DNA of 64,000 bases from Corticium candelabrum (taxonomy: Eukaryota; Porifera; Homoscleromorpha; Homosclerophorida; Plakinidae). Shown piece by piece: positions 1-23,928 of this stretch (its first letter is position 1; every line of letters begins with the position of its first letter). Both the position numbers and the translations under genes were made by a program. The stretch covers positions 859,501 to 923,500 of the forward strand of contig NC_085092.1 in assembly GCF_963422355.1 (NCBI RefSeq), in the 5' to 3' direction. Below the pieces are notes generated by a model. That model ran no database searches, was not told the origin of the DNA, and was given only the letters and a program-made list of their open reading frames with translations.

Positions 1-41
1 GACTGTTATTTGGCTAGCAACTCAATTTATGGGTTTGTTAG

Positions 42-11919
<11,878 letters not shown>

Positions 11920-13750
11920 TTTGAGAGCACTTTGAACATAACGCTACTGACGAATTGATTAATTAAGACTTTACAGGTTTAAGACTAAGCATTCTATGCT
12001 AGGCTGAGGCAACACGCAAAGCAGAGATCTTCATTACTTGAGGTGCGGAAGCACTTGGGTACGGTAACGCCGGCCATAGAGAGGACTGACTGGATGATGG
12101 ACTCGCCAATTATCTAAGTGTTGCAATGACGCACAGATGATTAGTGTTGCTATGTTTACAACACGACGCAGGTTGTGTAGCTACTGTAATTAGACATGTC
12201 TTGGCATCTGGTAGTGACGTCAACGTGACCTTGTATCTCATGAAGTATTTGCATCCTTGTACACCTAAGTCATAAGTTAATAAGCTAGCAGCTGAAGGTT
12301 AGCACTATAGTTTTTTCATATTTCAACAGTTACTGTACAAAGAAAAACAGCCGCTTTGCAACTTGGCTGACATTGGTGACTGTGTTACAATGGAAAAACG
12401 TAGCTGTGCGTTATGATCCAAAAAGTGCAACTTTGTGGTTCTTCACAATGTATTTGTGCAACTGTATGGGAACGCGAGCTCTTTCTACAGGCTTAGAATT
12501 AGCCTCGCCCCAGACGCAGTGTGAATTGCAGCACCAGATGCGCTGCGGCTTAGAGGTGGTTGGAACACCTGTCCTCAAGCAAACACTTTTTCAGAACTGT
12601 ATAGAATTTGTAGCGCATTGCTATGCATGGACTTCAATGCGCGTGCATATACTTGCGTCAGTAGGGTCTGGCTGCGCGAGACTAGGCAAGCTTGTCTTTC
12701 CAGAGGACTTTCAGCCTCAAGTGATATGAAACGGTGGCTGTCGCTTCTGGAGACACATGCTTGTGGTACTTTTGTGTTGAGAGTTCGAGGCTGCGCCACG
12801 TATTCGCTGATCTAGGGAAATAGCGAAATACGTTAGGTACATAGCAAGATTTTTGGCGTTACGTTAGAGCTTACGAGGGACTGTTCTAAAGTCAAGCTAA
12901 TTTGCCGTTAGTGAGTGTCAGTAGTCTAACTTTCTGTCATTCATTACCTTGGTCACGTCCCCTAGGGTACGGAGCAGAGGCGGGCGTGACTCCAGATCCC
13001 CCTAAGTTGCACGTGACGCTTCGCTATTTAGGAAGCCAGAAACTAGTGAAGCCCGACGTGAGATGTCAGATGCTTACTAGCGAAGGTTTTTCAGTTTTTT
13101 CTATAGTGCCACGATGTGATCGATATCCGTAGCGACTTAAAATCTACGTTTGGGCTGAAAACAGTAGAATGTTAATATTGATTTTTCTACAACGTTTCAA
13201 GTTCGTGATCTAGAACGCATTTCTTTATTCTCTACCAGCTAATCGGGTTGAGCTTGTGGACCTCTACCGGGTGAGGTAGCGTTTCTTATAGTCTTCAACT
13301 AAAATCAGTGATTTCAATCAAGCTCCATTAGTTATCCAGCCGTAGTGAGTCTGGGGACGTGGCTAGTTAAGCTGGATTTACAATATGCCAACGCTTGAGC
13401 GTCGCGTCGCATTCCATTGTCTTGCGTGGGAGTGGCACGCGTCGCGTCACGTCGTACCATTCACAATATGATTTCATCGCGCGTAGACGTCGCTGCATGA
13501 ATTCTTGAACTGACCACTCGCGCTTCGATTTTCTACTGTAGCAGTAGACAGACATGTTTCTTTTTTTCAAATCTTTTTGCTTTGTTTTTAATTAATTAAA
13601 GAAAAGAGGATGTAAAGGTGGAGTCTAAGTAGTGTAATATGATACACAAGTAGGATACTTTATGATTTATTACAAACAACCTACAGTTGCAACCAAACCC
13701 CTCCCTTTTTTATATCTACCGAGACTATTGCATGCCTACATGCTACAGCG
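11920..13750. other. Intergenic region between STAND-TPR gene and methyltransferase
   Basis: No convincing gene. A CTACAACGTTTCAAGTT motif in a ~45 bp imperfect repeat occurs at about 11765 (in the last intron) and 13180. A MITE-end-like GTCTGGCTGCGCGAGACTA lies at 12666-12684 and is related to ends at 17597 and 35885. Reading frames at 12373-12729 and 13367-13570 lack family features. Confidence 0.5.
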
Positions 13751-14545
13751 ATGGCGTCATGTTGGCGTGGTAGTAAAGACGGAGACGGTGAAGTCTATCA
13801 CCAAGCCTCAGAACTATACGTTCCTACTGGATGTCGTCTGATAGATAGACTTGTTAAGCCAGTACGTGGGGAAGCCATTCTCGATGTCGGTTGTGGTACC
13901 GGGCGTCTCACATTGGAATTGGCATCACGAGTTGGAACGTCCGGTAGAGCAGTCGGCGTCGATTTGGGCGAAAGTAGAATTAAAGTTGCTAGGGAAGAGT
14001 TAGCAAAGAGAGCTGATGACTTTCCTCACGTTCAATTTCTGGAAGGAAGCGTCAAAGAAGCCATGGCATGGGGTCCGTTTAATGCAATCTTCAGCAACTA
14101 TGTGTTTCATTGGTTTGAGCGAAGTGAACGTCTATCCATCATGCAAGACATTTATGAGAGTCTGACACCTGGCGGACGCCTTGTGTTTTGTTGTTTACCT
14201 TCACAGACTCAACACAAATTTATTGAAGCAGACATCTTTGCTCTTGCCATGCCTGGTAGAGATTATGAATCAACACTGGGCTTGAAATATGATTCGTCGG
14301 CTGTTTGGTCGCAGGTTTGTACACAAGCTGGATTTAGCGTCGAGGTTTGTGAGGAGTATGATGATGAGAAGAGATCTCCCAGCCTGCCAGCATGTCTGAG
14401 AGATCTAGAAGCAAGTGTTCCAAATTTCAAGCTTCACTCGCTCAAAGATGAAGACTTTGAATTCTTGAAGAAACGATATGGATATGGATATGGTGAAGAG
14501 GTTGTATATGATTTTAAGGAGCTCGTTATTTTGGCAAAGAAGTAA
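13751..14545 (+). CDS. Class I SAM-dependent methyltransferase, intact single exon
   Basis: 264 residues. Motif I ILDVGCGTGR (about residues 43-52) binds S-adenosylmethionine, the acidic end of strand 2 is VGVD (68-71), and a motif-IV-like FNAIFSNYVFHWF (110-122) is followed by LTPGGRLVF. This order is the Methyltransf_11/25 fold seen in UbiE-like and juvenile-hormone-acid-methyltransferase-like proteins; the substrate cannot be read. The ATG sits in TACAGCGATGGCG, an acceptable initiation context, and there is no signal peptide, so the protein is probably cytosolic. The inverted-duplication edge falls inside it at about 13918. The second copy (39006-39647) is broken, so this is the functional one. 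Confidence 0.9.
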   Translation: MASCWRGSKDGDGEVYHQASELYVPTGCRLIDRLVKPVRGEAILDVGCGTGRLTLELASRVGTSGRAVGVDLGESRIKVAREELAKRADDFPHVQFLEGSVKEAMAWGPFNAIFSNYVFHWFERSERLSIMQDIYESLTPGGRLVFCCLPSQTQHKFIEADIFALAMPGRDYESTLGLKYDSSAVWSQVCTQAGFSVEVCEEYDDEKRSPSLPACLRDLEASVPNFKLHSLKDEDFEFLKKRYGYGYGEEVVYDFKELVILAKK

Positions 14546-14597
14546 CCAGCCCAAGACTAAGGAAACATTTTTCGTCCTTATTATAGATCACAATTTG

Positions 14598-14677
14598 TAG
14601 TCTGGTACCAGACTCTCTCGCGCCGTCGCGTTATTGTGTTATATGGAACCGGGCAAGATGGTCTGGTAGGAGGCTGA
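14598..14677 (+). mobile_element. Small MITE, left-arm copy
   Basis: Corresponds to the better preserved right-arm copy at 38879-38968. It has lost a few bases at one terminus (TCTGGTACCAGAC here against GCCTCGTACCAGACC there), but keeps GGTCTGGTAGGAGGCT at the other end. Confidence 0.65.
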
Positions 14678-14772
14678 CAATTTGCATCATGAATAATGGA
14701 TACAAAGCGCGCACATAGGATGAAATTTGCAATTGAATTGTAGTTTGTTTCTGTGTGGGTGTGTATGGTGTG

Positions 14773-15290
14773 TGGTTGGATAGCTCAGTTGGCTAGAGAT
14801 AGACTCCTACCCAGTCCTCCTCCTCGCGCACGCTCCACTTGTTTTGGCACGTGCTTTTTGTTCCACTCGCCAGGACCAGTCTAGGCTAGAGAGTCATCTT
14901 ACGGAGTTTTCACATCCGGGACCTTGAAGGATCACAAATTCAAGTCACAGTGATGGTGAGCTATGGCATAATTTCCTTAAGCAAGAAACTAACACACATT
15001 TGCTTCTGTCGACTCAGGAGTATAAACGAGTACCTGGTCATTGACTGGGGTCCTAAGCAGCCATCAGCTGTGACGTGACATCAGCCACTGGGGTCCTGGT
15101 GAGACTTCCGGTGCTCCCACCACAGTTGGCTTCACACAAGTCGGTGCTCCTGCGAGTGCCTGGCCCGGTTCCAGGAGTTTGCTAGCGCAGGCCCAGAGTT
15201 CCCTGAGTAGCGCACAGGACCCAGCTTAACAGCTGGGGGCGTGACCTCTGAGAGGCAGCTTCTGACATTTAGGATTTTTTAGGTGTGTGT
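14773..15290 (+). mobile_element. tRNA-derived SINE, copy 2, with nested MITE
   Basis: Head GATAGCTCAGTTGGCTAGAG, then, after an 84 bp insertion, the same body as copy 1 (GTGATGGTGAGCTATGGCATAA). It is preceded and followed by degenerate GT-rich sequence. The allelic-position copy in the right arm is at 38370-38775. Confidence 0.78.
14800..14883. mobile_element. 84-bp MITE with 9-bp target duplication, left arm only
   Basis: The insertion is bracketed by a perfect direct repeat GGCTAGAGA (14791-14799 and 14884-14892). The right-arm SINE has a single copy of this site with no insertion. The ends are TAGACT...AGTCTA. A 9-bp duplication is usual for Mutator-like elements, but the class is only a guess. 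Confidence 0.72.
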
Positions 15291-15863
15291 ATGAGTGTGC
15301 ATCTGTTTTAATGAAACTGCGAGCTTACGTCCACAGGGCTGACCATTTCATTTCTGCCTTACATGCAAGTGCAATACTTACAGTGAAATCCACAGTTCAT
15401 GTTAGCTGGTAGTCTGTCCTATTTCCAATTTTGACTTAAAAGACATTGTTTGAGTCTGTGGCTTGGATTTTATGGGATGAAGCTAACTACTATGCATGGT
15501 GTCCGAAATTGTAAGCCATAATCTTTCTTAGGACTAAGGTCAGTTGTTGGTTGTAGAAAAAGCAAACATTGCTTGTAATAGAGATCCATTGTTGTTGTGA
15601 CAAATTGGGACTGAAATGTGTCTTTAAGCAAATGTATATTGTTTGGTAATGCGAATTGCTCGCTCGGAATTTTTTTTAGCTGCAACCGGAGGGAAACATG
15701 GCGCTTCTGCTTGATATGCCTACAAATTAGGGAAGCTCTAGTCTCCCCAACCCCACTCCGACTCTACATCAGTGTCCCCAATTGGAGGCTAGCGACGTCA
15801 CTGCCTGTACGCAGTCAAGGACCGATTGCATGGGTTTGCTAGCGGGGTAAAGATTCGATCACT

Positions 15864-16091
15864 TTGGACGAAGCCATCACCATCAACCGAGCTATCGTCA
15901 TCGTCTCAGGCGTTGGACACAAACTCATCGTGCTGCCGTACTCCAAATGGGGTACAACTAATCAGGCAGTTCGAGGGATGACCTCTGCAGCAATCGGCGG
16001 TCGTGAAACATCGTGTGGTTGTGTCTCGACTGACGAATACCAACCTCGACGACGGGCTATGCATGGGTTGGACTGCGTGCAAGGAATTTAA
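15864..16091 (+). other. Conserved 75-codon open frame, left copy
   Basis: The frame runs open from a TTG to TAA with no upstream ATG, so it may be an exon or chance. The right-arm copy (37529-37756, minus strand) differs by only two bases in 228, both silent (GTT/GTC, TGT/TGC). The flanks differ by more substitutions and a 20 bp indel. I recognise no family. The surrounding 15.7-16.3 kb is richer in GC than its neighbours. Confidence 0.35.
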
Positions 16092-16334
16092 GGGTCACCA
16101 ACACATCGTGCGATTGTTCCAAGAAATCGATGGAAGGTATAGACCCTCATAACGGAGCAGTAGCCTCGGAGTCGAAAACCGTTACGACCACATCGTACGG
16201 CTATGCATCACCAGTGCCCATCTTTCCTTGACGGCGGTCATCCCGTCGAGTTGTTGTTTTTGCTGTGCCCGATACCGCTTTACCACGACCGAGTTTTCAG
16301 CAACTGAAACTTCTGGAACCAGCAGTCAACAGGT

Positions 16335-16589
16335 TTGTGTTCCATGCAGGTTACCACATGCAGCGATAACAACAACCTAAATTGTTGTCAATTTGTGTGT
16401 TCACAGAGAGCGCGTTCTCTGGTCTGGAAGTTCGAGGCTAAACTTCGGTCTTCATGTACTGAAATGGACTCAATGAGGAATCTTTGGTCCACTTTGCCTC
16501 AGTTCCGTGGTATTAATATTCCTTTCGGCTGTTTGTTGTATCGATGCCTATGCTATTCGTGCTCCTTTGCAAAGGTCTGGTTCTTCTAA
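16335..16589 (+). other. Unrecognised open frame shared by both arms, left copy
   Basis: The frame CSMQVTTCSDNNNLNCC... is kept in the right arm (37110-37355, minus) with a few changes, although the right copy ends earlier. A possible splice acceptor TTCACAG at 16401-16407 precedes the best conserved part. Function unknown; it may not be coding. Confidence 0.25.
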
Positions 16590-16849
16590 TAAATATACGT
16601 TATTGTATTCAATTGTTTAATCTGTCTCGTAACATGTCGTTCAGTACCACATGCCTAATTCGCAATACTCGCTTATTTAACCGTTACTGCTTAGCCGTGA
16701 AATCAGCGACAGACTCTCTTTCCTGGCGTGTTCCCGTTGTGATGGCTGTGGACTACAAAGTGTTCTTTCAACGTGTTCGTAATCATCGAAAGTTTGCGAA
16801 GTTTGGAAGTCAAACATTACACCCTTGCGCAACTTCCTTGCATTGGGAG

Positions 16850-16904
<55 letters not shown>
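16850..16904. repeat. (TA)n microsatellite
   Basis: Pure TA tract. The right-arm counterpart is a longer broken TA tract at 36669-36766 next to a GT tract at 36587-36627. Another TA tract lies at 18072-18112. Confidence 0.95.
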
Positions 16905-16905
<1 letters not shown>

Positions 16906-17207
16906 TTCAATCCTATAGAGTAAACAGGTGCTTTTGTGCCAAAGTTTTTTCTATACTCTTTAAGAACACAAGCTGCATAGAATAGAACGTCAGCTGTAGC
17001 TACTGCTCTGTATAGAGTGGTCACCTCTAGCGTGCTGTATAGACTCTCTAAATTTATAAAGTCTATACCATAAATGCCTATAAATGTCACTGAGGTAAAA
17101 TAGTAGTATTTAGTAGCGTATACGTTTTTATCTATTCTGTCAATAACATAAATTTTATTAGAAACCTTTAAACTATTAATTAAAGATGTTGATAAACTGT
17201 AAGACAA
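16905..17207 (-). other. Open frame shared by both arms, left copy
   Basis: The minus-strand frame (SYSLSTSLINSLKV ... FYAACVLKEYRK, about 90 codons) is also open in the right arm at 36280-36560 (+), with about ten replacements. No known domain is visible. It reads into the TA repeat, so if real it is an exon whose end I cannot define. Confidence 0.25.
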
Positions 17208-18069
17208 TAGAATTCGATGTATTAATGAATATATGCAAGAAATCGCGTATTACATGAAATATTTTCCTGCTTGGAAAGTTTTGTTTGTCGTAGTGTCATG
17301 GCCCGAGTGAACTGTTGTTGATGCATTATTAGCCCAGAGATAGTTATAACGTGCGTGTGGCCACTGTGTGATTTTATGCTAGCGCGATACCTCTTCCAGA
17401 GTTACCCATTGCATGTTCGCTTTACCGCGGAGATTGATTCAATGAACGAGTCTCATGCAGAATGCGTTCATTTATAGGATGTATGCCTACACGTTTCGAG
17501 TATATTCTAAAAGCAGTGCCAGTATGTGTGTCTCTGATTTTGTATATTGGGTTTACTGTAGTCTTACATAGCCGGAAGGATATAGGCGGGAAGGGTCTGG
17601 CTACGCGAGACTAAGTTTAGTGTAATTCTAATAAATTGGCGTAATTACATAACATTAGATGTATGCTGGTTATTGTGAATTTGTCTGTATATTCTGATGC
17701 TTTCTATTTAAGACTGTACGAATACAAACGTCATATGTAAGACATCTTCCTATACTGTACAACGTTGGCATCTGCATGGTTGTTAGACATAATATCAAGA
17801 CGGGAAGTTGCTGGTATACATATAGAGAAGAACGGCTCACGTTGAGACGCTGTATGACGTTGTATTATTTAATTTACGTCAGTGTCGGGTATACTTTGTT
17901 CTAACAACTTCTATAGCTCGAACATGTAGAACGTTGGTGATTCTCCATGCATACAGGACGCAACGTACGTCCATGGAACTCCTCTGTGGAGGCAAACTTT
18001 GCAGGCGACAGTTTGTTAATTAAAACTTCCTAGACAGTCTCATAGTCGTGCTGTTTATCATCGTCCATC

Positions 18070-18115
<46 letters not shown>

Positions 18116-18789
18116 AGCCAACCGTTCCATCCCCTTGCTTTGGAAAAAATCTCAAATCTTTCAATTACTCTCGTATACAGTTCCGTTGGAGAACACAGCC
18201 GGAACACTAGTATCCCTGCATAAACCATTTGACCAATTCAAACCACCGCGGCTGCATGCTACCAAGGGGTGGCTGTGAACAATAGTGAGACAATAACACA
18301 ACGTAGATTAATTAAATAGTACAACGTTACAGCGACTCAACGTGAGCCGTTTTCAGACCACTACAGTACTTACCGGTAACCTTCCTCAGTCTGACTCAAG
18401 GTGCTTGTCCGCGCGTAAAACAGTCACTACACTAATAAATGGATGTAAATGAGATACAATTAGTTTAGCTAACAATACCATTGGGTTGATAAATAGTGAA
18501 TCTGGACAAGACCGCGGCTATATACACTGTACACACAGTAGAGTCATTCAAGAGTATTACTAACCAGAAGCAGTGATTTCGTTACGGTTAAAGTATAAGC
18601 GCCATAAATGCTAATTAAATGCAAACATGTTTTAGTAAGAGTCAAAGCGTACAGCACAAATCAACGTATAGATGAAAATGTTATACATGAAAATGTAGTA
18701 TATCATGAAATCGTTCGTTTGCTTCCAGTTGTTTGATTAAAAGTAGAGACAGACAACAATAGCTATAAAATTGACCATCAAAGCTGTTT
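17208..18789. other. Non-coding arm sequence downstream of left receptor gene
   Basis: No gene seen. It contains a MITE-end-like GGTCTGGCTACGCGAGACTA at 17595-17614, a TA tract at 18072-18112, and the empty target site AATAG at 18281-18285 that is occupied by a hAT in the right arm. Confidence 0.5.
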
Positions 18790-21700
18790 CTAATTGCACG
18801 TAAGAATCAACAAAGGCTCGCGCAGCGCATCATTTGATTCATCCATTATCTGATCTTTATCAAGTGATATAGACGGGTTGGATTTGCCGCCATTAGTCAT
18901 GTTTAAAGGCTGCATTTCCTGGGAACCACTATCAGTGTTATGACTGGATTTTTTCCCATGTGGGGTTTTGCTTTTCCGTTCTTCGTTTCCCCCTTTCTTT
19001 CCATATCTCTGCCAAGCATAGAAAAGGAACCAAAAACAAGCGGCAGCATAAGGAACAAGAAACAGAGTTTCTGTAATGTAGGATGGCACAGGGGTGCGAA
19101 ATGTGTGCATCTGCAGTGCATTCACAACAACAAGATTGAAAAGAAGACATGTCTCCACAATATTGTCACGAATACGAAAGTAAGGCTGAAGCTGACCGTG
19201 AAATGCAAGAAAAGCAGAAATGAAAATAATCATCAGTGTCTGATGGAGATGTGGTTCACCAGAAAAGCAATGAATAACAATTAGCAGAAGCCTTCGACCA
19301 AAATTCCAACCTTCTCCCCACCAATACTGCCCTTTGAAAGCTTGAAGACTGATGTCAGATACTGGTTTGAGTTTGGTAATCCAAGGCAAACCAAATGCAA
19401 CAAAGAAAGGAAATGGAATAACGTAGAAAATGGCAATAATGATAGCAGTAATGGCAAATTTGGTATGTTGACCAGTAAAACATCTAACGGTAGCATCTCC
19501 ATACCAGTAGTAATCATCTCCATCTTCTAATGGCACACATTGCAAAAGAATAAATGTTGTGTATGATATACTAACATAAGTCAATGTCAGTAAACTCCAA
19601 AATGCACGAAGGACAGGAATTCGTGCCATACGAGGAAACTTTCGAGCCAAGATGACAAAGATAGCCATACAGACAAAGATGCACGTTGGCATAAAGTACT
19701 GGAGCACAGTACTGTGAAGTGGTGTCATGTTCTCCCACATACATATACCCTCCCGGATGTTCAAGTTGGCAATGCCAGCAAAGTAAGCAACCCATTTCTG
19801 AGAGAGAATTCCACCCGGCGCAACTGCATTTAGTGTAAATCCAACCATCTGGAAGTAAAACACGAATGAACGGAATACACCAGCAGCCACATTTAAGTTG
19901 AATAAGACTGCAGCGACCACTACAAAGGCTGAGACTAATCCCAGTAAAGGAAGCTCCCACTTGTATTCATTCTTACAGTTAGGTTCACATTTAGAATAGA
20001 GTGAACCAAATGTTGCACTGTAGTTTTCAGCACATTTTCCACAGAGAGTTCCATCACGTCCTTTAGTACATTGTCTATCTGGTCGAACACGTGGATCAAA
20101 CCAGCAGCTGTCACTATGGCAAGAGCAATAACCAACTGGGCAACTGTATGATACAAGAGGTCCATCGGTAGTAATGTGACCAATCCAAAATCCAGCTTGC
20201 ACTCTTACTTCACCATAGTATCGACATTCCCTGATATGATTGTGTTTGCCTTTACCAATATCACACTTGCAGGTTCGAGACTTTGAATCATATCGAAAAC
20301 CAGCAAAGCAATTGATTAGCCTGACAATGAAGACCTGCTGGAAGGATGACATTTGAGGTCGAACTAAAATTTCTGCTGTTGTGTTCGGAGAACCGGTGAC
20401 GTGTAAGCTCGCCCAACCAATACCAGCTGTAAATTGAAATTCCTGAGTTTGACCTTCTGGATGAGTTAACAGGTGGTGATAACGTGAAATGTTTATGTTT
20501 GTAGTATTTGTTCTGACTATTACTGCTCCAGAAACATCATAACCAAGAGAATCTTGTCCCCTAGCTTTCAGAATATATGAAATACCAGGGGTAATACAAT
20601 AGACATTTCTATTATCAGAACATCGAGTGTCACTGTTCAACAAATGATGTTTGGTTTTGTGGTCCATTGTGTCAGCTTCCAGTGTTGCATTGATTGCAAC
20701 CATTTGGGACCTCATATCGTTGGGCCAATTGTTGACATACAAAAAGCTAGATGATCTGAGTGCATGTGTAAAGTTCAAGCCACTGCCTTCTTGCCATGCA
20801 CAAACGTCCAATGAATATGCATAGATAGCTCCACCTCTACCAACCACATCTGCTTTGTTGTTGACAAACTTGATTGTTGCTTTTAGATGTTTTTGTTTGC
20901 TAGGAAAGAAATTGTCTTGACTATCAATACTAAATGGAGTTATGAAACAGTAGTAATTCCGTGCAGTAGTGCCAAGCAAAAGCCATTCTCTGGACACACC
21001 CATATTATGCACAAACAGAGCACCACCACTATATGCAGTGTTGTTTTCAAATGTTAGTGTTGCACCTTTGTGGAAACGAATTGCGGATCGTTTATTCAAA
21101 TACATTGCCCCACCTTGCAGACCATGATTGTCAGAAAATGTGACTGAATCAGATACAATCACCCAAGTATGACCAATAATTAGAAATGCAGATCCATTAT
21201 TGGATTTTACTTTTGTCACTCCAGTTAGAGATACGTCAGCTTGAAGAGTAACTAACGCACTGCCTTTTCCTCCTTTCAACACTTTGTTTCCAACAAACGA
21301 AGCGTCTCGGAGTAGCGTTGTCACTGGCCATTGTCCTGTCTTCATGATACTAGTCAATGAAAGTGCACCACCTAGTTTAGCCAAATTGTTTGTAAAATTT
21401 GAACTTGCCACTGTAACGTGAATTTTAGTAGAATTTTCAAGAAAGAAAACTGCAATTGCAGCTCCTACATTTGCGTAATTTGAATCCAACAAGGAATTGT
21501 TTATAGCAATAGTACCTTTGCTTTCTCCATACATCAACAGTACAATTGCTCCTCCAAAGCCCTGCTTTGGAATGTGCCCTTGGTGCTCTACATAGACATT
21601 GCTCTGAGTACGGCAATTGGAAAAAACACACTTATCAATCAGAACATGAAAGTCATCAGGTGATGAGTCCACATTAATGTAGACACCAGCACCATTCGCT

Positions 21701-22572
21701 GCAATGTTGTTGTCAAAAACTGAAGAGAAAATGGATATATTTACTGGATACCTGTATGTTGTGAGGTTTCCGAGGAGACAGATTCCTGTACCATTTCCAA
21801 AACAGATGTCTGTCTGGATTATCCGTTTGTCATTTAAATTTAAAAAATGACAAAATTCTATTGTGATCACTACAGCATATGAAGTCGAGGGTAAATGGTG
21901 ATCAAGAGAAATTTGGACTCCAGCCGAAGTACTAACATTTGATCCAATAAACTTACAATGGGATAGTTTCACTGAATCGTACACATTTTGTATGCCAATC
22001 CCGGTGCCTTCGTTTTCGAAAAATCTGCATGAATTTACTATCAGCTTTCTGCTGTTAATGACAGACACAACAGAGAAAGTCGGCAAACCGTTTTCTTGTG
22101 CATAGCATCCGGTAAATGTCAAGTTTGTGATCACGATGCTGTCCAAACCATCGAAAACCAAAGCCGCACGAGCTGATTTACCAATGCACGTTATGTTCGT
22201 CCGATCACGATCTTTACTCATCAAGGTCACATTCAGTTTGCCCTGAAACTTGGCCACGCCCATCAATGTGCCGTACTCCACGAAATGAACAGTTGGTGAG
22301 AAGACGACGTAACAGTGCACATCAGTAGAGTTGTCCACATCAATCGTTCTCATGTCTTCCATCGCGGACTTGAGACTGCTGCAAGGAGCCGTTCTGTTTC
22401 CGCAAGAAGACGGGCTAGATGATGTATCATGAACGTCGGCAGGTGAAATGTAGTAAACACGACTTACAACATCTGCTACGATTAATGGAGAGAGAAAAAA
22501 GACGAAAACTAGGCGAAACGCATTATTTTGCCACATGTCTTGCATGCTACTCAGAGCCGTTATCTCGATCAC
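18790..22572 (-). CDS. Receptor-like beta-helix/multi-pass membrane protein, left paralogue
   Basis: 1,260 residues in one exon. A hydrophobic signal-like stretch (AFRLVFVFFLSPLIVA, residues 18-33) precedes a long ectodomain with repeated GGA(I/L) turns flanked by NN-x-A motifs, e.g. ENNTAYSGGALFV and VGRGGAIYAYS, typical of right-handed beta-helix (Pmp/pectate-lyase-like) repeats, with many N-glycosylation sequons. A cysteine-rich module follows at roughly 770-870 (CPVGYCSCHSDSC, GRDGTLCGKCAENYS). Seven to nine membrane segments span about 871-1187. The 73-residue tail is cytosolic if the signal is cleaved and the segment count is odd. The architecture resembles a large uncharacterised family known from sponges and other early animals. 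The ligand is unknown. The partner at 29999-33787 is oriented away from it. Confidence 0.88.
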   Translation of the reverse strand: MIEITALSSMQDMWQNNAFRLVFVFFLSPLIVADVVSRVYYISPADVHDTSSSPSSCGNRTAPCSSLKSAMEDMRTIDVDNSTDVHCYVVFSPTVHFVEYGTLMGVAKFQGKLNVTLMSKDRDRTNITCIGKSARAALVFDGLDSIVITNLTFTGCYAQENGLPTFSVVSVINSRKLIVNSCRFFENEGTGIGIQNVYDSVKLSHCKFIGSNVSTSAGVQISLDHHLPSTSYAVVITIEFCHFLNLNDKRIIQTDICFGNGTGICLLGNLTTYRYPVNISIFSSVFDNNIAANGAGVYINVDSSPDDFHVLIDKCVFSNCRTQSNVYVEHQGHIPKQGFGGAIVLLMYGESKGTIAINNSLLDSNYANVGAAIAVFFLENSTKIHVTVASSNFTNNLAKLGGALSLTSIMKTGQWPVTTLLRDASFVGNKVLKGGKGSALVTLQADVSLTGVTKVKSNNGSAFLIIGHTWVIVSDSVTFSDNHGLQGGAMYLNKRSAIRFHKGATLTFENNTAYSGGALFVHNMGVSREWLLLGTTARNYYCFITPFSIDSQDNFFPSKQKHLKATIKFVNNKADVVGRGGAIYAYSLDVCAWQEGSGLNFTHALRSSSFLYVNNWPNDMRSQMVAINATLEADTMDHKTKHHLLNSDTRCSDNRNVYCITPGISYILKARGQDSLGYDVSGAVIVRTNTTNINISRYHHLLTHPEGQTQEFQFTAGIGWASLHVTGSPNTTAEILVRPQMSSFQQVFIVRLINCFAGFRYDSKSRTCKCDIGKGKHNHIRECRYYGEVRVQAGFWIGHITTDGPLVSYSCPVGYCSCHSDSCWFDPRVRPDRQCTKGRDGTLCGKCAENYSATFGSLYSKCEPNCKNEYKWELPLLGLVSAFVVVAAVLFNLNVAAGVFRSFVFYFQMVGFTLNAVAPGGILSQKWVAYFAGIANLNIREGICMWENMTPLHSTVLQYFMPTCIFVCMAIFVILARKFPRMARIPVLRAFWSLLTLTYVSISYTTFILLQCVPLEDGDDYYWYGDATVRCFTGQHTKFAITAIIIAIFYVIPFPFFVAFGLPWITKLKPVSDISLQAFKGQYWWGEGWNFGRRLLLIVIHCFSGEPHLHQTLMIIFISAFLAFHGQLQPYFRIRDNIVETCLLFNLVVVNALQMHTFRTPVPSYITETLFLVPYAAACFWFLFYAWQRYGKKGGNEERKSKTPHGKKSSHNTDSGSQEMQPLNMTNGGKSNPSISLDKDQIMDESNDALREPLLILTCN

Positions 22573-22900
22573 TGCAAGTCTCGCGTATCAGACCTCTGGA
22601 GCCCGCCACTACTATAGCATGCAAATTAGATTTCGAACATCAATTATTGCACTGCCTCAGGCGTTACTACTACTACTACAACAACTATTAGGTTACCAGT
22701 TTATAAACCTCGTCTTCAAATAGACAGAAAAGTTATCGTCGACTCAGATAGTTGGTCACATGCTGTTTTGCTTTCAGAGCGACACAACAATGATAGATCA
22801 GCAAGGAACGGACTGCTGACCGTCACAGATTGAGAACCCAGCTATACTCTAGATCCCTCATCAGTTGAGGACAGTGTGTTAGCTGGGAGGAAAGTTGTAT

Positions 22901-22911
22901 AGCTTTTATAG
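22901..22911 (-). promoter_or_regulatory. TATA-box-like element shared by both receptor genes, left
   Basis: The reverse complement reads CTATAAAAGCT, about 330 bp upstream of the receptor ATG. The right arm has CTATAAAAAC at 29666-29675, also about 330 bp upstream of its ATG. The conserved spacing suggests a core promoter and 5' UTR, but I see no initiator evidence. Confidence 0.35.
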
Positions 22912-23117
22912 AATTGGGAAAGTGCTAGAGCGATTCAGATGAAAGAGTTGCAATTTGCTTAATTATGTTAAGTTTTTTCAGCCATCTGATGCTGTGACGA
23001 TTCCTTGTCCTATCATGTTAGCGAAGTTGTACACTGCGGTCCTGTAATCTATTTGTAACATTTAGCAATATATGAGTATAATGATATGTACACTCGTGAA
23101 TAGAATACAAGCACATA

Positions 23118-23928
<811 letters not shown>

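Noticed and set aside
12373..12729. 118-codon frame downstream of the STAND-TPR gene
   Set aside because: No domain, overlapping frames on both strands, and it contains a MITE-end-like sequence.
18903..19150. Small frames within the receptor gene on other frames (mirrored at 33424-33671)
   Set aside because: Shadows of the receptor reading frame, conserved only because the DNA is conserved.
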